Assembly (NCBI GenBank): GCA_002682825.1
Contig: NOKP01000017.1
Span: 186,001-250,000 of the forward strand
Reading direction: 5' to 3'
DNA length: 64,000 bases
From: Neonectria sp. B-13
Lineage: Eukaryota; Ascomycota; Sordariomycetes; Hypocreales; Nectriaceae
A model generated the notes under the pieces. It made no database searches and was not told the DNA's origin. It saw only the letters and a program-made list of their open reading frames with translations. Below, one piece after another: positions 59,501-64,000 of the stretch. Numbering within the stretch: position 1 is the first letter of the stretch; each line of letters opens with the position of its first letter. A program made the position numbers and the translations under genes.

Positions 59501-59931
59501 TCACCGGCGACCAGGCGGGAGAAGACGACATTGTGCCCAATATTCTCAAGTATTCGTCACTCATCAAAGCCCTCCCCGACTCCAGTAAATGGAGTGGTCA
59601 TGTCGATCTGATCAGTGTCGAGAAAGCAGCTGCTGCCATCGTTGGCTCTGTCTTGCAGGAGAGACTAGACGGCACTACAGCAACTGGAGTGGAATACCTT
59701 CATCACGCAGGAGAGAAGGTTATTCCTGCACAGTCGATCAAAACTATTCTGAGTCCCAATGACGATCCTCCGTGGGAGTCACTGGCAATGCATGACTGGG
59801 TTGACAAGGCCATCCAAAATGGTATGAATCCTCTGGTCGGCGAGTTCCTCCGCTCGACAGACAAAGGGCAGGGCCTACGGATTGGACAGAAGCTGTTGTT
59901 GAACACGGAGGAGTCAAAAAAAGGCTTGTAA
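47552..59931 (+). CDS. PKS-NRPS hybrid synthetase (KS-AT-DH-MT-KR-ACP-C-A-T-R)
   Basis: Seven exons, 47552-48559, 48632-51711, 51768-51988, 52043-54311, 54368-55071, 55121-56926 and 56999-59931, give 4006 aa. KS: Cys187 in DTACSSS, His326 in EAHGTGT, His370 in [10 protein letters not shown]: Ser659 in VGHSSGE. DH: His984 in [10 protein letters not shown] and Asp1162 in VLDTALQG. C-methyltransferase: motif [11 protein letters not shown] near 1435, restored by removing an in-frame intron. The stretch of about 1620-2120 has no ER motif. [10 protein letters not shown] near 2140 and Tyr2282 in SAYTAAN. ACP: Ser2461 in [16 protein letters not shown] at 2715-2721. [12 protein letters not shown] near 3190, [11 protein letters not shown] and [14 protein letters not shown]: Ser3608 in [16 protein letters not shown] near 3690, Tyr3834 and Lys3838 in YAASK. 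The enzyme builds a methylated polyketide, joins one amino acid and releases the product, as a tetramic acid if R acts as a Dieckmann cyclase. Confidence 0.96.
51989..52042 (+). other. In-frame 54-bp intron inside the methyltransferase motif
   Basis: GTAAGG...GTTAG, with branch-like CAACTGAAC, interrupts the SAM-binding loop. Its length is a multiple of three with no stop, so an unspliced message stays open and adds 18 residues in the middle of EIG-AGTGG. Splicing restores the canonical motif. Confidence 0.85.
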
Positions 59932-60262
59932 GGCGTTCTAGGGGTCTCTATTTTTTCGTCGTTATTTCTTGTTTGATTCTCACTTGGTATTTCTTAGCTT
60001 GACAGGGCGTGGTGGGACTTTTGATTTCATTTCGATTCACTTGCCGTTCGTTGGTCATTTTGTTTTCTTTAAAGCATGTAGTTTAATGCATCTAATTCAA
60101 TAATATGGAAATTGATTTTGTTATTTAATCAAGTATTTAGTTTTACCTCATTCTTGGATTCCGACTTTCTGCGAGACGAGTCCTTGTGAATTTTCAAGTA
60201 CCAATATATCAAGTATCATAACACTCCCTTCGCAAGTCATTTACTTTATTGCCATTCTAGCT
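59932..60262. other. Intergenic: convergent 3' ends (PKS-NRPS / membrane protein)
   Basis: About 330 bp, T-rich, with likely polyadenylation signals (CAATAATATGG near 60098). Nothing else seen. Confidence 0.45.
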
Positions 60263-60751
60263 TTAGAGTACCTTCAACGCTGCAGTAACGAAACACACCC
60301 AAGCCGGAAAGTCCGTTATCAAGGCCCGAGTCCAGTTCATCCTCAACCAGCTCCCCATCGAATACGTAACATTTCCCTCGGGAAAGCCACGTTCAATATT
60401 TCCAATCCATCTCAGAGCCGTCGTCAAATATGCCATGTGCGCAATGCTGAAGAGTAAGCCAATGGTGTACCACGATGTTGAGCCGGTGGCTTGAAGTTCA
60501 TGCCGATCGATGAGCAGATTGAGGATGCCCAGAGCGTAATTGAGGGGATAACCTATAATCAGGACCCAGCGCCACCGCAGGCCTCCCTTGGTCCACCAAG
60601 CTGGGAGATTGGCGTTTGCGCGCTCGCGGAGGGAAGGGTGCATCCAGGTTCCGAAGATGAGGTGTTCGTCGAGAGCGAACGTGAGGACCCATGTGGAAGT
60701 AAGAGCCGGGAGAAGGCGGAGAAGGCGAATTGAAAATGCGATGAGAGACAT
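60263..60751 (-). CDS. Small integral membrane protein, four segments
   Basis: Single exon, 162 aa. Four hydrophobic segments can be seen: [60 protein letters not shown] and an end segment, [28 protein letters not shown] stretch and the spacing recall fungal DUF1772-like membrane proteins, some of which act on polyketides, but the match is weak and no catalytic residue is proven. It sits directly behind the PKS-NRPS and divergent from a second small membrane protein, across a promoter with a TTCGGGA site, so it is likely part of the cluster. It may be a membrane helper or a modifying enzyme. Confidence 0.75.
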   Translation of the reverse strand: MSLIAFSIRLLRLLPALTSTWVLTFALDEHLIFGTWMHPSLRERANANLPAWWTKGGLRWRWVLIIGYPLNYALGILNLLIDRHELQATGSTSWYTIGLLFSIAHMAYLTTALRWIGNIERGFPEGNVTYSMGSWLRMNWTRALITDFPAWVCFVTAALKVL

Positions 60752-61443
60752 GGTAGCCGAAGATTATTGATTTACTTTGCTTGGTAGATAATTGAGAGTC
60801 GGACTTGTTCGCTTAGTGAAATTGGTTGACGACCGTATACTCTGTACTTTTATAAAGAAGCCCTGATGATTCGTGAGTATCACACGGGATGCTGGGGGGC
60901 CGGTAGCAGCCGAAAGACGCTTACAGGTCTCGCGATAATTGTACGCCAGATGGTACGATTTCATCAGCATGATTATTTGGTGGATCGGCAAGAGCGGCTT
61001 GATGATTACGGCACCAGCAGCAAGGTCATGCATGCATATCGCAGCAGTCGACGGAATACCGGTTCCACAATAAATAAGTCCCGATTGTCAAAGGCAGGCA
61101 AAGGGTGGAAAAGCCCCGAGAGCATGTTCGAGTTCGGGAGATTTGACACGTGAAAGCCAAGCCGGACATTCGTAACATGTCAGACTCCCCACGTCTTATG
61201 TCTTGCCGTATATTTTACTCCCCAGTTCGAATGGTTTCTCTTGCGATCCCAAAACAGTCTTCGTTCCATCGGCATCTGGTGAGCGAACACCTTGCCACAA
61301 TCATTGTATGTGAAGCGGAGTTTCCCATGCTTGTTATATCCGTTATTGTCTCTACCAATAGGAAAGAATTTGTTCACTGACAGAGCCCATCAGCAAGTAT
61401 CTACACTGTGCTCAGTGACGGACTGATCGCTCCTCGCACCGCC
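60752..61443 (+). promoter_or_regulatory. Divergent promoter of the two small membrane proteins
   Basis: A 692-bp gap. TTCGAGTTCGGGAG at 61127-61140 contains TTCGGGA at 61133-61139. Frames in the gap are short and lack features. Confidence 0.5.
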
Positions 61444-61818
61444 ATGACTTCCCTCCACCTCCTGAGCGATATACTGTCATACAGCATCGCCGGCTTCAGT
61501 GCGCTCTGCGTCCAAGCGCATCTGACCTCCAAGTTCACGCCCACCTTCTCCAGGAACCTAGAAGAAAAGTTGCCCGAACACAACAAGGCCGTCTTCAGGT
61601 GGGCTGGCATCTCTGATGGTGCCCTGAGATACGTCTTCGTCTCGATCAACATCACCATAACGTTTCTGCTTCTGTCAGAGGAGCTCAGGAGTTTCGGGCT
61701 GAAGTTATCCCTTGCACTATTGGGTGTAGGCTTCTACTCGGACATGAAGCTGGGGGAGAGTCCGGTTCCCCATTTGCTGTTGTGCAGCATTGTGGGCGCG
61801 GCGATAGTGGTGAGGTGA
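61444..61818 (+). CDS. Small membrane protein (DoxX-like?)
   Basis: Single exon, 124 aa from the ATG at 61444, which has a good context (CCGCCATGACT). The translation starts [20 protein letters not shown] and has hydrophobic segments at about residues 5-24, 59-76 ([18 protein letters not shown]), 79-93 and 107-123. A central hydrophilic loop contains [20 protein letters not shown]. The size and arrangement are like DoxX- or DUF4267-type four-helix proteins; I cannot be sure. Its divergent pairing with the other membrane protein, and the cluster promoter word between them, suggest co-regulation. Confidence 0.7.
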   Translation: MTSLHLLSDILSYSIAGFSALCVQAHLTSKFTPTFSRNLEEKLPEHNKAVFRWAGISDGALRYVFVSINITITFLLLSEELRSFGLKLSLALLGVGFYSDMKLGESPVPHLLLCSIVGAAIVVR

Positions 61819-62512
61819 GGTAGGGTTGCAAAAGCTCAGACTTTGCAGGAATAAAATCGGTGGGGCCTGTTCTTTTGTACAATTTAGTTAATTGAGCGCC
61901 GCATTACTGCGTCGCTGCGGCGCCAATACAAAAGGCCTCCTGGTAATGGAGTGAGGCATCACTATCTTCTTCCCTACACATATACTATACAAACCAAAAT
62001 CTATCTACTCCGCCGTAATACCACCAATTCATGTACAGGTGCTAAGAATGCAGAAGTGAACGAGAAAGACGGGTTAGTGAAATCTAGGCCGCGGCAGGAA
62101 GCATAGGAATATCGTGGTATGATTGATCTAACGAGCTAGAAAGGGGAAGACGCTGCTGTTGGCATCTGGATCTGCGATGTCGGCTGTTGCCTTACGAATT
62201 AGGTGTAAATCGGGACACCGGTTAACTAGGGTCAGGTCCCTACCAACACGGGTAGACTACTACGGGCCCTTGACTCCTTATAGGTAAGGATCTGGACCTA
62301 TTACTTTGCGTCTAGGGGTTATGCAGAGTGAATAAGAGTGAAAGTCTTAGACTTAAGATCTTATTTAATAAATACTCTATTACTTGATTTTGCAATATTA
62401 TCCATTTAATCATATAGGATAAGGAACAATCTCTAAATACGTAGAGTCTAAGATAAAAACACCTTTTAAAGAAAACCATACTGGATTCCCTACAACTGTA
62501 GGTTAATCTTCC
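61819..62512. other. Intergenic: convergent 3' ends with AT-rich tract
   Basis: No gene is supported. The part from about 62280 to 62520 is strongly A/T-rich (TTATTTAATAAATACTCTATTACTTG) compared with the neighbouring coding DNA. It may be a decayed, possibly RIP-altered insertion or only a 3' region. Confidence 0.4.
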
Positions 62513-63967
62513 CTATATAAGTTTATAAACAATCTTACTTAGATTCCGTATCTCTTCCCTCAACGCTTCTATTTGCCCTTTACAAGACGGCTGCCCCTGC
62601 ATGCCCTCAGGTCCCAGTACGAAGTCTAGTAGCTGCGGTGAGATCGCTTTTCCGGGACGGCTATTCTCATCTATTTCGGCCGTGGAGCTACACGGGTAGC
62701 CTAGGTAGAGCCCAATTCCGTCAATGAGCCGGACGACGACTTGAGTAAGAATTATGATTTGCAAATCAGAGTCTTCATGGACTGCCACCCCGCCGATGTG
62801 AAAACCCGACAGCTCAAGCAGAGTTGCTTGGTGACCTGGGACGGGTAGGGCATCTCGGATAGCAGCGAAGATGTCTCGACAAAGCTGTATGAGATTGGTA
62901 TAACAAGACATGACGAGAAGACTCGTAGGCATATCGAGCCAGGCAAACTGAGGTGGGCTCTCTAGAACGTGTCGGGTGTCGGAGTTTGTATTCGACAAGG
63001 AAACTGTGCCGGAACCCGCGAGGCTCAATATGCTGCTTGGACGATGCTGCGTGTTCTGTGATGTTGCAGTGTTCTGCAACGAAGCGCCGTTCTTCTGCGA
63101 AGTACGACTAGCTGCCTCGAGAGAATTCTGACTTGTAGTGCTGAGGATCTCGACGAGCAGTTCGTGAAATGTTTGTAACCCTTGAATCATGGACACAACG
63201 GCACACGAGAGCTGGCTTCTCTGGCCCGCTGAGTCCATCAAGCTGGGCTCGGTGGTCAATTGCCGGTGAATTTCCACGTTTAGACCTGACAGCTTCTCGA
63301 CGGCTTCTTGTGACCACGACGACGATGAAGCAGAGATAATGGCGTCAGTGCTTGGCTTCTCTGCTGTAGTGTTGTTGCCACTGGCTGCTCGAGGTTCAGT
63401 GGATATGAACTGGGCGGATGGCTCCAATACGTCGCTTGTCGCTTCGGATCCAAACTCGTACATGCCGAGATCCGACAGCGTTCGAGGTATTTGAGGAGAG
63501 ACGAAATCGAAGTTCACGTGAAGCAAGTCCTCTGGAGCAGGTACCCGCATCTCGTCATCGTCCAAGGCGCTGCTGTTGTGCAGTCCGAAATCGAGAGACT
63601 GGAGATACCGAGTCCCCGCCGGACCCGAATCAACCGCGTCTTCCGAGCCATTGTCCAACCACATGTTACAGTTGGTCGTAAGATCTTGATTAGTTGCTTG
63701 AGATGGCATCCGGAGGCCGGCCGATGAATCTTGCGAACATGCCGACCGGGACTTTTGCGAGCTGTCCGTCCCCCGGCGTTTCTTGTCTGCGCGCTGGGGC
63801 CGGCCCATGCGCACCGACGGATCGACAACGCAGGTCGCACCGGCCCTGTGGCATCTCTCACAGGAATCATGGCGGTTTGGCGTTCGTATGCATCGCAGCT
63901 TCTGGCCTCTGCATCGGTCGCATGCGACTTGTTGCTGCCGTTGATGAGTTTTGGCAACTTCAGACAT
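62513..63967 (-). CDS. AflR-type Zn2Cys6 regulator (right cluster regulator)
   Basis: Single exon, 484 aa. The zinc cluster is C16-x2-C19-x6-C26-x9-C36-x2-C39-x6-C46 ([12 protein letters not shown] ... [11 protein letters not shown]), followed by a basic linker ([14 protein letters not shown]). The C-terminal part carries helices like those of the left regulator: [35 protein letters not shown] and [19 protein letters not shown]. The two proteins therefore share build and size but differ in most residues, so the duplication, if any, is old. The start at 63967 is only 33 bp from the window edge, so its promoter is not visible. It may control the cluster, alone or with the left regulator. Confidence 0.9.
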   Translation of the reverse strand: MSEVAKTHQRQQQVACDRCRGQKLRCIRTPNRHDSCERCHRAGATCVVDPSVRMGRPQRADKKRRGTDSSQKSRSACSQDSSAGLRMPSQATNQDLTTNCNMWLDNGSEDAVDSGPAGTRYLQSLDFGLHNSSALDDDEMRVPAPEDLLHVNFDFVSPQIPRTLSDLGMYEFGSEATSDVLEPSAQFISTEPRAASGNNTTAEKPSTDAIISASSSSWSQEAVEKLSGLNVEIHRQLTTEPSLMDSAGQRSQLSCAVVSMIQGLQTFHELLVEILSTTSQNSLEAASRTSQKNGASLQNTATSQNTQHRPSSILSLAGSGTVSLSNTNSDTRHVLESPPQFAWLDMPTSLLVMSCYTNLIQLCRDIFAAIRDALPVPGHQATLLELSGFHIGGVAVHEDSDLQIIILTQVVVRLIDGIGLYLGYPCSSTAEIDENSRPGKAISPQLLDFVLGPEGMQGQPSCKGQIEALREEIRNLSKIVYKLI

Positions 63968-64000
63968 CGGTTCAAAGCCGAAGAGGTGACGTGAGGAATC

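Noticed and set aside
1..64000. CRISPR arrays, rRNA genes, bacterial operons
   Set aside because: The window is eukaryotic nuclear DNA; no evenly spaced repeat array other than the three-copy 28-bp repeat was seen, and no rRNA signature.

Overview
The window is nuclear DNA of a filamentous ascomycete (Pezizomycotina). The genes carry short 46-100 bp spliceosomal introns with GTRNGY donors and CTAAC-like branch points. The families are also typical: Zn2Cys6 regulators, HET-domain and NACHT (NLR) proteins, Dal5-type and drug-type MFS carriers, GH12 glucanase and an iterative PKS-NRPS. I could not fix a genus from sequence alone. Exon joins were chosen by reading frame and family motifs; no transcript data were available.

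Left part (1-35.6 kb) is a mosaic of metabolic and recognition genes. It holds a class I/II aminotransferase (660-1923, +) and an Mpv17/PMP22 membrane protein (2072-2707, -). A NACHT-ankyrin NLR (3131-5877, -) is followed by a HET-domain gene (7155-9257, -) and a frameshifted ankyrin relic (10141-10763). A nine-exon Zn2Cys6 regulator (11510-14111, +) converges on a FAD monooxygenase (14213-15702, -). Next are a Dal5-like MFS carrier (17505-19049, -), a 2-hydroxyacid dehydrogenase (19843-20982, -) divergent from a sugar-epimerase-like SDR (21827-22840, +), and an unrecognised 654-aa protein (23366-25384, -). A 1575-aa NACHT-WD40 NLR (26568-31410, +) faces an alpha/beta hydrolase (31551-32952, -). 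A secreted GH12 endoglucanase (34739-35591, +) ends this part.

Right part (about 36.3-64 kb) is a secondary-metabolite gene cluster. Its core is a 4006-aa PKS-NRPS (47552-59931, seven exons: KS-AT-DH-MT-KR-ACP-C-A-T-R) with no ER domain of its own. Next to it are a LovC-type trans-acting enoyl reductase (43821-44995) and a decalin-forming Diels-Alderase homologue (45434-46723). Around these lie an MFS exporter, an MDR oxidoreductase, a 185-aa unassigned protein and two small membrane proteins. Two AflR-type Zn2Cys6 regulators sit at the two ends (36355-37740 and 62513-63967). This set predicts a methylated, decalin-bearing polyketide joined to one amino acid and released as a tetramic acid or, if the R domain is reductive, as an aldehyde-derived product. 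No cytochrome P450 and no N-methyltransferase occur in the window. The right end of the cluster may lie outside it.

The most notable unexplained signal is a short promoter word, TTCGGGA/TCCCGAA. It occurs eight times in five cluster intergenic regions totalling about 3.3 kb, with a related TCCCGACTT motif repeated three times at exact 28-bp spacing. It is a good candidate binding site for the cluster regulators.
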